DNA of 64,000 bases from Ornithinimicrobium sp. F0845 (GTDB lineage Bacteria > Actinomycetota > Actinomycetes > Actinomycetales > Dermatophilaceae): positions 221,778-285,777 of the forward strand of contig NZ_JALKAL010000002.1 of NCBI RefSeq assembly GCF_023015765.1. The letters run 5' to 3'. Under the pieces are notes generated by a model that saw only the letters and a program-made list of their open reading frames with translations, did no database searches and was not told the origin of the DNA. Below, piece after piece: positions 38,601 through 46,609 of this stretch. Positions within the stretch are counted from its first letter, which is position 1; each line of letters begins with the position of its first letter. Both the position numbers and the translations under genes were made by a program.

Positions 38601-39533
38601 AACCAGCAGCAGGGTCACGGTGCCGTTCTCGACCCGGTCTGACGGGAGGTTGAGAGACCAGAAACCTTGCGAATTGGTCGAACCCAACGGGTCAACGGTG
38701 TCGACGTTACCCAGCGCTGAACTGCTGTCCCCTTCCACCTGCAGGATGGCCAGGTGCGAGTAGTCGGTCTCCGGCTCGCCGTAGACCTCGTAGAACTCAA
38801 CATCCACGCCAGTTGTGCTGATTGAGAACTCGTTGATGACCGGCGCCTGCGGCTCGACCGCCCCGCACTCCGCGTAGTGCAACCCGAGCCCGTTGAAGGT
38901 GTCCTGGGGGAACCCGGCCCACTCGACCGCCGGGTCGAAGTCATCATCGGTGATGGTGTCCCCGGTGCAGATCGTGGGGAGTCGACGGAGGGTTGCATCA
39001 ACCGTAATCGTGGGCGGGGTCCCCCAGGACGAGCCTGGATCGAACTCGACCTCACCGAACGAGTCGACCACTGTGGCGGGTTCGCCCTTCACGAGCACGT
39101 ACGTGTCGTCGCCATTGTGCGACAGGGCGCCCGAGGTCTGGTTGATCACCATGACCGGGATGAGAGTCTGGCCGGTGTTAGCGATGACGTGAACCCCACC
39201 GGCCTCGATGGTCCCGGTGAGGGGTATGGAGGTGAAGCTGGAGTTGCCGTTGGAGTAGAGCCGGAGGACATAGCCCCCGGCTTGCAGGTCGACGGCGGCA
39301 TTCGTGCCGTTATAGATCTCGATGGCTTTGTTGTTGCTGGACCCCTCGACATACTCGCTGATGAACAGGTCCTCGGCGGCTGCGGGAGCAGCGGCCGCTG
39401 GGGTGGGGGCAGCAGGGACCCGAGTGGCCCCCGGAGTCAGCGCGGTGGCAGCGCCTGGGGCGAGCGCCCCGGCAATGGCGACGGACGCCGTCGCGGCAAG
39501 CACCGCGCGGGTCCGTCTGGTCAGTCGTGACAT
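35646..39533 (-). CDS. secreted ExeM/NucH-type nuclease with lamin-tail and cell-wall-binding repeats
   Basis: 1295 residues. In order: a signal peptide with an Ala-rich end, a lamin-tail domain (ISEYVEGSSNNKAIEIYN), an acidic beta region, an OB-fold DNA-binding domain (IGEVQGEGDATPM ... GFYVQDGGDGNP), an endonuclease/exonuclease/phosphatase domain (ASFNVLNYF, LIEIENNND, VNHLKSKGSDC, GDLNSYDKEDP, SSDHDPVLV), and three CWB2 repeats (RLAGADRYATS, RISGVDRYATA, RVHGEDRYGTA). It should sit on the cell wall and degrade extracellular DNA, for nutrients or biofilm release. It lies between secA and hpf, which are neighbours in M. tuberculosis, so it is probably an insertion. Confidence 0.92.
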   Translation of the reverse strand: MSRLTRRTRAVLAATASVAIAGALAPGAATALTPGATRVPAAPTPAAAAPAAAEDLFISEYVEGSSNNKAIEIYNGTNAAVDLQAGGYVLRLYSNGNSSFTSIPLTGTIEAGGVHVIANTGQTLIPVMVINQTSGALSHNGDDTYVLVKGEPATVVDSFGEVEFDPGSSWGTPPTITVDATLRRLPTICTGDTITDDDFDPAVEWAGFPQDTFNGLGLHYAECGAVEPQAPVINEFSISTTGVDVEFYEVYGEPETDYSHLAILQVEGDSSSALGNVDTVDPLGSTNSQGFWSLNLPSDRVENGTVTLLLVEGFADQVDLDADNDGVLDDDTGLTVLDSVSVHDGDAGDATYSETVLGVSYDGAAFAPGGASRIPDGADTDTTADWVRNDFNLAGIGGEGTPVPGQAWNTPGEPNEVYEEEPLPPGGECGDPATLIGEVQGEGDATPMPGPVTIEGIVVGDFQDGGFNGFYVQDGGDGNPATSDGVFVFAPGAAGVAVGDQVRVTSTAGEFEGQTQISGSPTIQVCAVGAELPEPTVLEFPMTDADKEAVEGMYVTFPADLSILEYFNYGRFGEVVVGTGLDTARQFQPTALAPPASAEAIAIRDHNATHGITIDDGLSSQNPPFLRHPAGGQFTLEHTFRGGDTITDLTGVMDYRFDLYRIQPTEDAVFTEANPRPTAVPDTGDSTMTVASFNVLNYFTTFNSRGANDQAEFDRQEVKIVAALAELDADVVGLIEIENNNDLAVQTLTAALNEAIGTDTYDYLETGTIGTDEITTALIFKPSTVTPVGDFATLTTVDDPRFLDDKNRPTLAQTFEENATGEQVTVAVNHLKSKGSDCLDVGDPTDPWAGNCNGVRTDAAEAMVDWLAGDPTGTGAENTLIIGDLNSYDKEDPINVFLEAGYSDLLLDHQGELEYSYVFDGQLGYLDYAMANEALSDKVTSTEAWKINADEPSVLDYDMTFKPDEQDALFEENAFRSSDHDPVLVGLALAGTVDPVVVDRLAGADRYATSANIAAEFGDVGTVYLASGQQFPDALTGTAPAVRDGAPVLLTRANGLPNAATAALESLQPEQVFVLGGEAAVSDDVLDETAALTGAAVVRISGVDRYATASALAQARFTAADVDTVYVASGLEFADSLAAGPLAGLEDDPIVLTKPGDLPNATIAAIEALNPDHIVVLGGSGAISDDVVTELEGHATTVERVHGEDRYGTAAAVASRIAPSETVFVASGQVFPDALSGAALAGLESSPLLLTKQDELPQVTGTALVEREPSTVTLFGGTVAIAEAVQTAIEALFLP

Positions 39534-39706
39534 GTGTTGTCCTTCGCAGTTCCGACACGGGAAGAGCCACCGGATGATGGGGCCTGAGGCGGACCCTAGC
39601 CGCCAGCAGTGACACCTGGGAAGACCTTGAGCCGTGTCGTCGGTGAACGGTGGGTGCCCTCACGGTGGCGCACGGCCGGGCCACGGGGTGGGTCGTGGGT
39701 TCCCGC

Positions 39707-40903
39707 TCAGGCACGCTCGACGCGGTCCAGACCCAGCCAGGTCGCCAACTGACCCAGCTCCTCCCTCAGCTCGGCTTCCGCCCTCGGCGGCGCCCCGGAC
39801 TCCAGGTGCGTCCGCCGGACCAGCAGCCGGCCGGCAGCCCGGTCAGCCTTGACGTCCACCCTCGCCACGAGTTCCTCCCCCAGCAGGAACGGCAGCACGT
39901 AGTAGCCGAAGACCCGCTTCGGCTCCGGCACATAGATCTCGATCCGGTAGTGGAAGTCGAAGAGCCGCTCGGTGCGGGCCCGCTCCCAGACCAGCGAGTC
40001 GAACGGACTCAGCAGGGCCCGCGCGCGGACCGACCGGGGCCGCCGCGCCGCGGCGTCGAGGTAGGCCGGTCGGTCCCAGCCCCGGACGGTCACCTCCTCT
40101 ACCTCCCCCAGCCGGACCAGCTCCGCCAGGGCCGGACCGGCCATCGACTGCTTCACCCGGAAGTAGTCGCGCAGGTCCGCTGCGGTGCCGATGCCGTGCG
40201 CCCGGACCGAGCGTCGCAGCAGCTCGACACCAGACTCGAACTCGTCCGGCGCCCCCGGCTGCCCGGGAGCGCGAAGCAGCACGTCTGGGGGAAGGACCCA
40301 GGAGGGATCGGCATACCGCCGCTCGAACTGGCTGTTGCGCCCCGAGCTGACGATCTGGCCCCCCCAGAACAGGTGCTCCAGGCACTCCTTGACCAGCGAC
40401 CAGTTCCAGCCCCAGTTCTCACGGGTGCGGACCTCGCCGTGCTCCACGAGGGCGTCCACCTCTCGGGCCGTCAGGGGTCCCTGCTCACGGACCACCTCGC
40501 GCACCGTCTCCAGGACCCCCGGGTGCTCCCGCGCCACGCGTCGGCTCCAGGAGTTGTCGTCCGCGGTGGCCATGCGGAACCCCAGGTAGGGCCAGGTCTC
40601 CGGCGGGACCAGGCTCGCGACGTGCGCCCACGTCTCGACCAGCCGGCGTGGAGCGCGCGAGCGCGGGCCGGTGCCGTCCCGCGCACGGTCCAGCAGCGCC
40701 GTGTCGTAGGGCCCGAGCCGAGAGAAGAAGGGGAGGTACTGGCTGCGCGTCACGACGTTGACGCTGTCGATCTGGATCACCTGCAGCCGGTCGATGACGC
40801 GCTGCACGTGCCGCATGGTGGGGACTGCGGGCCGCGGAACGGTGAAGCCCTGGGCCGCCAGGGCGATCCGTCGAGCCTGTCCGGCCGTCAGCTCAGCTCG
40901 CAT
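39707..40903 (-). CDS. YcaQ/AlkX-type DNA glycosylase (HTH_42, winged-helix)
   Basis: 398 residues. The N-terminal winged helices and the VIQIDSVNVV segment carry the catalytic Q-x-D/Q pattern of this family, here QID. YcaQ-type enzymes unhook interstrand crosslinks and bulky alkyl adducts; some relatives protect producers of DNA-damaging antibiotics. The C-terminus contains the conserved LLSPFDSLVWERARTERLF and FGYYVLPFLLGEEL. It stands alone, between the nuclease and hpf. No biosynthetic genes are seen nearby, so a general repair role is likely. Confidence 0.88.
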   Translation of the reverse strand: MRAELTAGQARRIALAAQGFTVPRPAVPTMRHVQRVIDRLQVIQIDSVNVVTRSQYLPFFSRLGPYDTALLDRARDGTGPRSRAPRRLVETWAHVASLVPPETWPYLGFRMATADDNSWSRRVAREHPGVLETVREVVREQGPLTAREVDALVEHGEVRTRENWGWNWSLVKECLEHLFWGGQIVSSGRNSQFERRYADPSWVLPPDVLLRAPGQPGAPDEFESGVELLRRSVRAHGIGTAADLRDYFRVKQSMAGPALAELVRLGEVEEVTVRGWDRPAYLDAAARRPRSVRARALLSPFDSLVWERARTERLFDFHYRIEIYVPEPKRVFGYYVLPFLLGEELVARVDVKADRAAGRLLVRRTHLESGAPPRAEAELREELGQLATWLGLDRVERA

Positions 40904-40967
40904 ACGCCGAACATAGACGAGGGCCCCGACACAGTCGGGACCCTCGCCTACACGTCAGTGCCGCAGG

Positions 40968-41660
40968 TCACCCCACAGCGGCGGTCTGCGCTTCCGCGGG
41001 CTCCTGCTCGGTGTCGGTGGACGGCGCCAGCCGCAGCACACCGTAGGACCAGCCGCGTCGGCGGTAGACGACGCTCGGCTGGTCGGTGTCGGCATCGTGG
41101 AAGAGGTAGAAGTCGTGGCCCACGAGCTCCATCTCGTTGAGGGCCTGTCCGGTGGACATCGGCTCGGAGGCATGCACCTTCTCGCGCAGCTCGATCGGGC
41201 TGTTCCCCTCGGTGCCCAGAGCCTGGGCCACTGCCTCCTCCGGGTCGTCGGGCACGCCGTTGACGGAGTCCTCGGACGGCAGGCTGGTGGGCAGCGGGTC
41301 GGTCGGGAGCCCGAACGTCGCCTCGGCGACGGAGGGCTTGCGGTGCTTGCCGGTGTGACTGATCCGGCGACGGTCGTTGGACCGGCGGAGGCGCTCCAGG
41401 AGTCGGGTCATCGCCAGGTCGAGGGCGGCATAGTCCTCGTCGGCGCAGGCCTCGGCGCGGACCACGGTCCGCTTGATGTAGCAGGTGATCTCCACGCGCT
41501 CGCTCTCCTTGGACTGCCGCGGGTTGCTCTCGTGCGTGAGCACCACATCGGTCCGGGAGACCCGCGGCGCGAGCTGCGGGATCTTGTCGAGCTTTTCCTC
41601 CAGGTGGCGGCGGAAGCGGTCGGACACCGTCTTCTTCCGGCCGGTCACGGTGATTTCCAT
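40968..41660 (-). CDS. hpf: long-form ribosome hibernation promoting factor
   Basis: 230 residues: an N-terminal S30AE domain (MEITVTGRKKTVSDRFRRHLE), an acidic linker, and a C-terminal dimerisation domain (NEMELVGHDFYLFHDADTDQPSVVYRRRG). Long HPF pairs 70S ribosomes into inactive 100S dimers in stationary phase. GAGGAGGATCCT precedes the ATG. The gene lies in the conserved secA-hpf-comF-lpqB order, here with two extra genes between secA and hpf. HflX, also in the window, can reverse hibernation. Confidence 0.95.
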   Translation of the reverse strand: MEITVTGRKKTVSDRFRRHLEEKLDKIPQLAPRVSRTDVVLTHESNPRQSKESERVEITCYIKRTVVRAEACADEDYAALDLAMTRLLERLRRSNDRRRISHTGKHRKPSVAEATFGLPTDPLPTSLPSEDSVNGVPDDPEEAVAQALGTEGNSPIELREKVHASEPMSTGQALNEMELVGHDFYLFHDADTDQPSVVYRRRGWSYGVLRLAPSTDTEQEPAEAQTAAVG

Positions 41661-41772
41661 AGGATCCTCCTCGAGCTGCTAAACAGTGCTGAACCGTGGG
41701 CTGTCTCGGCCCTCTACCCGTCCGGCACCACCTCCTCGCGGCGGCTCCCCAGTCGCCTCTCACAACGCTTGT

Positions 41773-41792
41773 GGTCACCTCGTGCGGTGACC
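41773..41792. promoter_or_regulatory. inverted repeat upstream of hpf
   Basis: GGTCACC-6 bp-GGTGACC, a perfect 7-bp inverted repeat in the 164-bp space between hpf and comF. Its position suits an operator or a leader hairpin for hpf. No known site is matched. Confidence 0.35.
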
Positions 41793-41824
41793 GTCAGGCG
41801 CTGGGGGCTTCCCATAAACAGACA

Positions 41825-42697
41825 CTAGCCCGGTTCCCTGCGGAAAGTAAGTCGGGGCTCCGTGTCGCCACCACCCAGCGGCGCGAACGTGGCCACACGC
41901 TGCTCCGGGCCGGTCAACGGGAACGGGGGAACACTGCCGAGACGATGGTCCTCGGCAGTCGCCACGACGGGAGAGGCGGGGCCAGTATGTCGTTGCGTCG
42001 CTGCCACCGTCGCCGCCAGGACGCCGGTGGCCCCCGCCGCGGACAGCGCGCGGGCAGCCTCCGTCAGGGTGGCCCCGGTGGTGATCACGTCGTCGACGAC
42101 GACACAGCACCCGCCGCGAACCTGCTGGACGAACCGGGGCGCCACCGTCATCGCGCCCGCCAGGTTCCGTGCCCGGTCCTGGCTGTCCAGCCCGGCCTGG
42201 TCGGCCACCCGCCGCGCGAGGCGCAGGGCGGGCACGACCCGCGGCCGGTCCGCCGGCGGGAGGGCAGCAAGCGCCCGGCGGATCAGGGACTGCAGCGGGC
42301 GGTCGCCGCGCCGGCGGACGTTGGACCGGGCCGACGGGGTCGGGACGAGGACCACTGGCCTCCCGTCCGGGCACGCCAGCAGAGCCGCGAGCAGCGCCTC
42401 GGTCAGCGGCGGTGCCAGCACCCGCGCCAGGTCCCGGCGGCCGTTGTCTTTCCAGTTGACCAGGCCCGCCCGCACGGCACCCTGGTAGGCCAGGGCCGTC
42501 CACACCACGGGCAGCCCGGGTGGCGCCGGCGTGGGCATCCACCGGTGCGGGGCAGGCGCGCCCGCCAGCGCGCGCCCGCAGTCCGCGCACCAGGGCATTC
42601 CCTGCCGGTCGCACCCGCCGCAACGGGTGGGCAGCACCAGGTCGCCCGCCGCAGCGAGCAGTCCGTCACGCAGGCCGTTGAGAAGTCCACCTGGCAT
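41825..42697 (-). CDS. comF: ComF-family phosphoribosyltransferase
   Basis: 290 residues. The N-terminal zinc knuckle is visible (RCGGCDRQGMPWCADCG) and the PRTase motif is VVVDDVITTGATLTEAARAL. ComF helps natural transformation in Gram-positive bacteria; in actinobacteria its role is unproven. I chose the ATG at 42697 rather than the open frame up to 42826. It is the second gene of the conserved lpqB-comF-hpf order. Confidence 0.88.
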   Translation of the reverse strand: MPGGLLNGLRDGLLAAAGDLVLPTRCGGCDRQGMPWCADCGRALAGAPAPHRWMPTPAPPGLPVVWTALAYQGAVRAGLVNWKDNGRRDLARVLAPPLTEALLAALLACPDGRPVVLVPTPSARSNVRRRGDRPLQSLIRRALAALPPADRPRVVPALRLARRVADQAGLDSQDRARNLAGAMTVAPRFVQQVRGGCCVVVDDVITTGATLTEAARALSAAGATGVLAATVAATQRHTGPASPVVATAEDHRLGSVPPFPLTGPEQRVATFAPLGGGDTEPRLTFRREPG

Positions 42698-42840
42698 CCG
42701 TCCAGTCTCGCGGCGCGGGCCACCGCGTACGGTCTTCTCCCCCGAGCCTGTGGACGGCCACGCCCGCAGCGCACGGGCGGTGGACGGAGCTGACCGGCCA
42801 CTCCGGAGAGGACGGGCGAGGCGCAATCGGCGCCAGCGAG

Positions 42841-42995
42841 CGAGCGCTCAGGTGCCGGGGAAAGGCGCTCGCGCAGCGCGCGTCTTCGAGCGCCCTCGCG
42901 TTCTTCGAGCCGACTGCAGTCGGCTCGGGGATACGGGGCACGCTCGAAGACGACCGCGAGGGGTCAGAATGCGCCCGAGCGCTCAGGTGCCGGGG
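42841..42995. repeat. composite palindromic element flanked by 21-bp direct repeats
   Basis: Identical 21-mers CGAGCGCTCAGGTGCCGGGGA start at 42841 and 42975; the second contains the lpqB stop. Between them lie a perfect 20-bp palindrome (42907-42926, centred CTGCAG) and a 12-bp inverted pair CGTCTTCGAGCG (42881-42892) / CGCTCGAAGACG (42941-42952). No ORF is seen. It could be a terminator cluster or a small mobile-like element that duplicated the gene end. The rest of 42698-42840 shows nothing recognisable. Confidence 0.75.
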
Positions 42996-44836
42996 ATGAT
43001 GACGTCGTCACCATTGCGTCCGATGCCCCAGTCGTTGCGGTCCTGGGTGTAGATGCGTCCCCGCTCGCTCAGCACGATCCGGGCGGCACCCTCGTCAGAG
43101 GGCACGGCGCGCACCTCGGTCGCCTGCGCGACCAGCCGCAGGGGCTGGAGCCACCCGCCGATGTGCACGACGAATGGCCGGTCCGAGGTGTCCGAGGCCT
43201 GCGTCCCGAGCACGAACAGCTCGGTCTGGGAGGACCAGACCGCCGAGCTGACGCTGGTCAGGGTCGGCGCGACCCAGTACGGCTCGGTCAGCGCCGTGGC
43301 CCTGCCGTCCTGGTCCCGCACGATGCCGGTGATGCCGATCTGCACCTCCTCGGTGTCCATGTCCTCCAGCACGATCAGGGCCCGGCGGTCGTCGGCTGCG
43401 GGGCGGAACTCGGTCACCTGCTGGTCCGGGTCCAACCACGGCGCCTCGAGCGGCCGGGCCACCGCCTGGCTCAGGCTCTCGCTGCGGGAGATCACCCAGA
43501 CCCGGGGGCCGGTCGTGGACCGCCCCGCCACCCACAACCCGTCGGAGCGGTCGAAGGAGGGCGTGGTCAGCCCGGTGCCGACCCCCTCCATCTCGACGTC
43601 GACGTCGTTGCGCCACCGCCACAGCGTCTCGCGGTCCACCGACACTCCGGCGAACTCCTCGACGTTCTCGTCGGTCGCCAGCTGCTGCCAACGGATCGGC
43701 ACGTCCGGCAGGTCATCCTCGATGCTGAGGTTGTCCTGCAGCTGGTAGTGGTGGGGCATGACCGGTGTGAGCTCCACGGAGATGCGCAGCAGTCCGTAGG
43801 GCACCGACCACTCCGCCGCCTCGAACCCGGTCGACGCCACGTCAGAGAGCGGGTTCTCCACGCCCTCGACCTCCAGCGGCCGCCCCGAGCTGCGCACCAG
43901 CACGTTGTTCACTCCCGGGGCCTGCCGCAGGGTCTGCGTGAACTGGGCCAGCAGCTCACGCTGCTGCATGGGCGAGCTGCCGATGGCCAGACCCCGGAGG
44001 TCGACCGTCGCCGTCTGTGTGGCCGGGTCGACCGGGACGGCGCTGGCGACCAGCTGCAGGTTCTCGGAGATCCCGGTGGTCGCGGCACCGTCCAGGTACT
44101 CCGGGACTCGGCCGATCTGGGCCGTGGCCAGGCTGGTGGCCAGCCCGTCGCCGCGGGGGAACCACCGCACGTCGGGGACGAACACGCCGGTGTCCGGCGT
44201 CACGTAGTTGATCGAGGCAGAGGTGTACTGCTGCTCGAACGCCGTCTCCGACAGCCACACCCCGTCGCCACCCTCGGGGAAGCCCGCGATGCGCCACTCG
44301 CCAGCCACCTGCTGCATGGTGAACCGGTGGGTCTGCTCCGTGCCGCGGGGCACCTCGACGAGGTAGCCGTCCTGGTCGACCGACCCACGCACGCTGACCT
44401 GGGCCGCCACGGTCTCGTCCTCCTCCGTGGCGGTCAGCTCCGGCTCCCCGTCGTAGATCAGCACGCTGCTCGTGGGACGCCACTGGCGCGCCAGATCACC
44501 GGTGAGGAAGGACCGCGCCACCTCGTGGTCGTCGGCGAAGCTGCTGCTGGCCCGGAGGAAGCTGTCCACGATCTGCTCGGGCGAGGCATCGGCCTCCGGT
44601 CCGACCGGGAGGGCCTGCACGTTCTGGACAGGGGCACCCTGGACGGGCAGGCCGGGGCGCACGGTGTCGCTGGTGGGCAGACCGGCACAGGCCGACAGCG
44701 CGAGCAGCACCGGCAGTATGACGACGAGCAGGCGGGTGCGTAGCGGCCGGCGGGCGCTCCTCTGGCGGGTCATCGACTGGCGGGTCATCGACTGGCGGGT
44801 CATCGACTGGCGGGTGATCAGCTGGCGGGCGCTCAT
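42983..44836 (-). CDS. lpqB: LpqB lipoprotein, MtrAB accessory
   Basis: 617 residues. After a basic leader a hydrophobic stretch ends in a lipobox (LLALSAC), then GerMN-like (AVPVDPATQTATVDLRG) and beta-propeller regions. LpqB contacts the extracellular part of MtrB and modulates it. The start at 44836 overlaps the mtrB stop (ATGA). The leader is odd: three MTRQS repeats come from 15-bp DNA repeats, and each offers an in-frame Met, so signal length could vary with unit number or start choice. Its 3' end is duplicated 134 bp downstream. Confidence 0.93.
   Translation of the reverse strand: MSARQLITRQSMTRQSMTRQSMTRQRSARRPLRTRLLVVILPVLLALSACAGLPTSDTVRPGLPVQGAPVQNVQALPVGPEADASPEQIVDSFLRASSSFADDHEVARSFLTGDLARQWRPTSSVLIYDGEPELTATEEDETVAAQVSVRGSVDQDGYLVEVPRGTEQTHRFTMQQVAGEWRIAGFPEGGDGVWLSETAFEQQYTSASINYVTPDTGVFVPDVRWFPRGDGLATSLATAQIGRVPEYLDGAATTGISENLQLVASAVPVDPATQTATVDLRGLAIGSSPMQQRELLAQFTQTLRQAPGVNNVLVRSSGRPLEVEGVENPLSDVASTGFEAAEWSVPYGLLRISVELTPVMPHHYQLQDNLSIEDDLPDVPIRWQQLATDENVEEFAGVSVDRETLWRWRNDVDVEMEGVGTGLTTPSFDRSDGLWVAGRSTTGPRVWVISRSESLSQAVARPLEAPWLDPDQQVTEFRPAADDRRALIVLEDMDTEEVQIGITGIVRDQDGRATALTEPYWVAPTLTSVSSAVWSSQTELFVLGTQASDTSDRPFVVHIGGWLQPLRLVAQATEVRAVPSDEGAARIVLSERGRIYTQDRNDWGIGRNGDDVIIPGT
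44762..44832 (-). repeat. 15-bp tandem repeats in the lpqB 5' end
   Basis: Three identical copies of CTGGCGGGTCATCGA at 44762-44806, a variant unit at 44807-44821 and a partial one after it. They encode MTRQS units ahead of the LpqB signal peptide. The 15-bp period keeps the frame if units are gained or lost. Confidence 0.9.
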
Positions 44837-46605
44837 GTCGAGGACTCCTTTCCGGCGCGGCCGCGTGCCGTCGCGGCCTTCTCCAGCGGTTCGGTGCGGG
44901 TCGCGGCCGCGTCGGTCCCGGCCGGGCCCGAGTCGGTGGGGCCCGAGTCGGTGGGGCCCGAGTCGGTGGGGCCCGAGTCGGTGAGGCCCGAGTCGGTGAG
45001 GCCCGAGTCGGTGAGGCCCGAGTCGGTGGGGACCGGGTCGGTCGGGAACGGGACCGGGCCGGGCTCGTCCGCGATGGGCGTGTCCTGTCTCCGGGGCAGC
45101 ACGAGCCGGAAGGCGGCTCCCTCGCCCGGGGCCCCGGCCACCTGCAGGTAGCCTCCGTGCAGCTTGGCGTCCTCGAGCGAGATCGCTAGCCCCAGCCCGG
45201 TGCCGCCGGTCGTCCGGTTGCGCGCCGGGTCACTGCGCCAGAACCGGTCGAAGACCATGGCAGCCTCCTCCGCGGTGAGTCCGACGCCGTGGTCCCGGAT
45301 GGTGACCGCCACCGAGTGCTCCCGTTCCTCCAGGATGACGTCCACCGGCTTGCCCTCCCCGTGGTCGAGCGCGTTGGCCATCACGTTGCGCAGGATGCGG
45401 CTGACCCGCCGCTGGTCCATCTCCACGAGGACGGGCTCGTCCGGCACCCGGACCCGCACCTCGGAGCCGGTGTGCGCGGACAGCGCCGTCAGCGCCTCGA
45501 GCACCTGGGTGACGACCCCGGCCAGGTCGACCCGGTCGATCTCCAGGTCGGCCGCGCCAGAGTCGTAGCGGCTGATCTCGAGCAGCTCGGTCAGCAGGTC
45601 CTCGAACCGGTCCAGCTCCTCGTAGAGGAGCTCGGCGGACCGGGCGACCGGGCTGGAGAAGTCATCCCGTGCGGAGTAGAGAACCTCCCCGGCCATCTGG
45701 ATCGTGGTCAGCGGGGTGCGCAGCTCGTGGGACACGTCGGAGACGAACCGCTGCTGCAGCATCGACAGGGTCTCCAGCTGCCGGATCTGGCTCTGGATGC
45801 TGTCGGCCATCGTGTTGAACGCCATCGCGAGCTGGTCCAGCTCGTCCGAGCCGCGGACCGGGAGCCGTTCGTCCAGATGTCCTCGGGCCATCTGCTGGCT
45901 GACCCGGGCGGCCTGTCCGACGGGGCTGGCGACCATGCTGGAGGCGACCCACCCGACGGCTCCCATGAGGATCAGCAGAGCCAGTCCGCCAACGGCGAAC
46001 CACTGCCGGATCAGGTCGAGTGTGGCCTGCTCCCGCTCCATCGGGTAGATCAGGTAAAGGTTGTGCGGCCCCGCCCGGGAGATGTCCACCCGGGCACCGA
46101 CGATCACCGAGGCGACTGCCTGGTCGCTGGTGCTGAACTCGACATCGGTCACCATCACCTGCTGGTTGCGGGGGTCCTCCTCGAGCGCGCCGACCAGCTG
46201 CTCCGGGATCTCATCGGGCTCGACGTCGTCGGAGGCCAGGGTCGCGATCCGCGCGTCGCGGTCATTGCCGAGACTGCGGGTGAGCACGCTGCGGCGCTGC
46301 GCCTGGTCCGCCGAGGCGACCTGGCCCTTGATGATGTCGTTCGCCGTGGCGTTCAGGCTGCTGTCGTCACTGCGGCTCATCGCGTCGAACGACGCCTGGA
46401 CGCTGCGGACCTCCTGCGCGGCGTCGGCCGTCGCGGCCGTCACGGCCTGCCGGACCAGCCCCTCGGCGACCTGTCCGAACAGAGCGGTGCCGACGAGGAC
46501 CGTCACGACGGTGCCGAGCAGCATCGTGGTGATGATCACCCGCAGCCGGAGGGAGGAGCGCCACCAGGCGACCACTCCCCCGGCGCCCTGCGCGGGGGTG
46601 CTCAT
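44833..46605 (-). CDS. mtrB: MtrB sensor histidine kinase
   Basis: 590 residues: two membrane segments (about 20-42 and 202-222) around an extracytoplasmic sensor, HAMP, HisKA with SDVSHELRTPL, and HATPase with N box (RNVMANALDHGEG), DHGVGLT and GGTGLGLAIS. Partner of MtrA; controls cell wall and division genes. The C-terminus carries an unusual run of seven TDSG[LP] repeats (15-bp DNA units), probably a flexible tail. The ATG at 46605 lies 4 bp after the mtrA stop; lpqB overlaps its end. Confidence 0.95.
   Translation of the reverse strand: MSTPAQGAGGVVAWWRSSLRLRVIITTMLLGTVVTVLVGTALFGQVAEGLVRQAVTAATADAAQEVRSVQASFDAMSRSDDSSLNATANDIIKGQVASADQAQRRSVLTRSLGNDRDARIATLASDDVEPDEIPEQLVGALEEDPRNQQVMVTDVEFSTSDQAVASVIVGARVDISRAGPHNLYLIYPMEREQATLDLIRQWFAVGGLALLILMGAVGWVASSMVASPVGQAARVSQQMARGHLDERLPVRGSDELDQLAMAFNTMADSIQSQIRQLETLSMLQQRFVSDVSHELRTPLTTIQMAGEVLYSARDDFSSPVARSAELLYEELDRFEDLLTELLEISRYDSGAADLEIDRVDLAGVVTQVLEALTALSAHTGSEVRVRVPDEPVLVEMDQRRVSRILRNVMANALDHGEGKPVDVILEEREHSVAVTIRDHGVGLTAEEAAMVFDRFWRSDPARNRTTGGTGLGLAISLEDAKLHGGYLQVAGAPGEGAAFRLVLPRRQDTPIADEPGPVPFPTDPVPTDSGLTDSGLTDSGLTDSGPTDSGPTDSGPTDSGPAGTDAAATRTEPLEKAATARGRAGKESST
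44926..45030 (-). repeat. 15-bp tandem repeats in the mtrB 3' end (7 units)
   Basis: Seven units of GCCCGAGTCGGTGRG, each encoding TDSG[LP] on the minus strand. Units 1-3 end in GG, most of the later ones in AG, which suggests two rounds of duplication. The frame is kept whatever the unit number. Confidence 0.92.
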
Positions 46606-46609
46606 GTCC

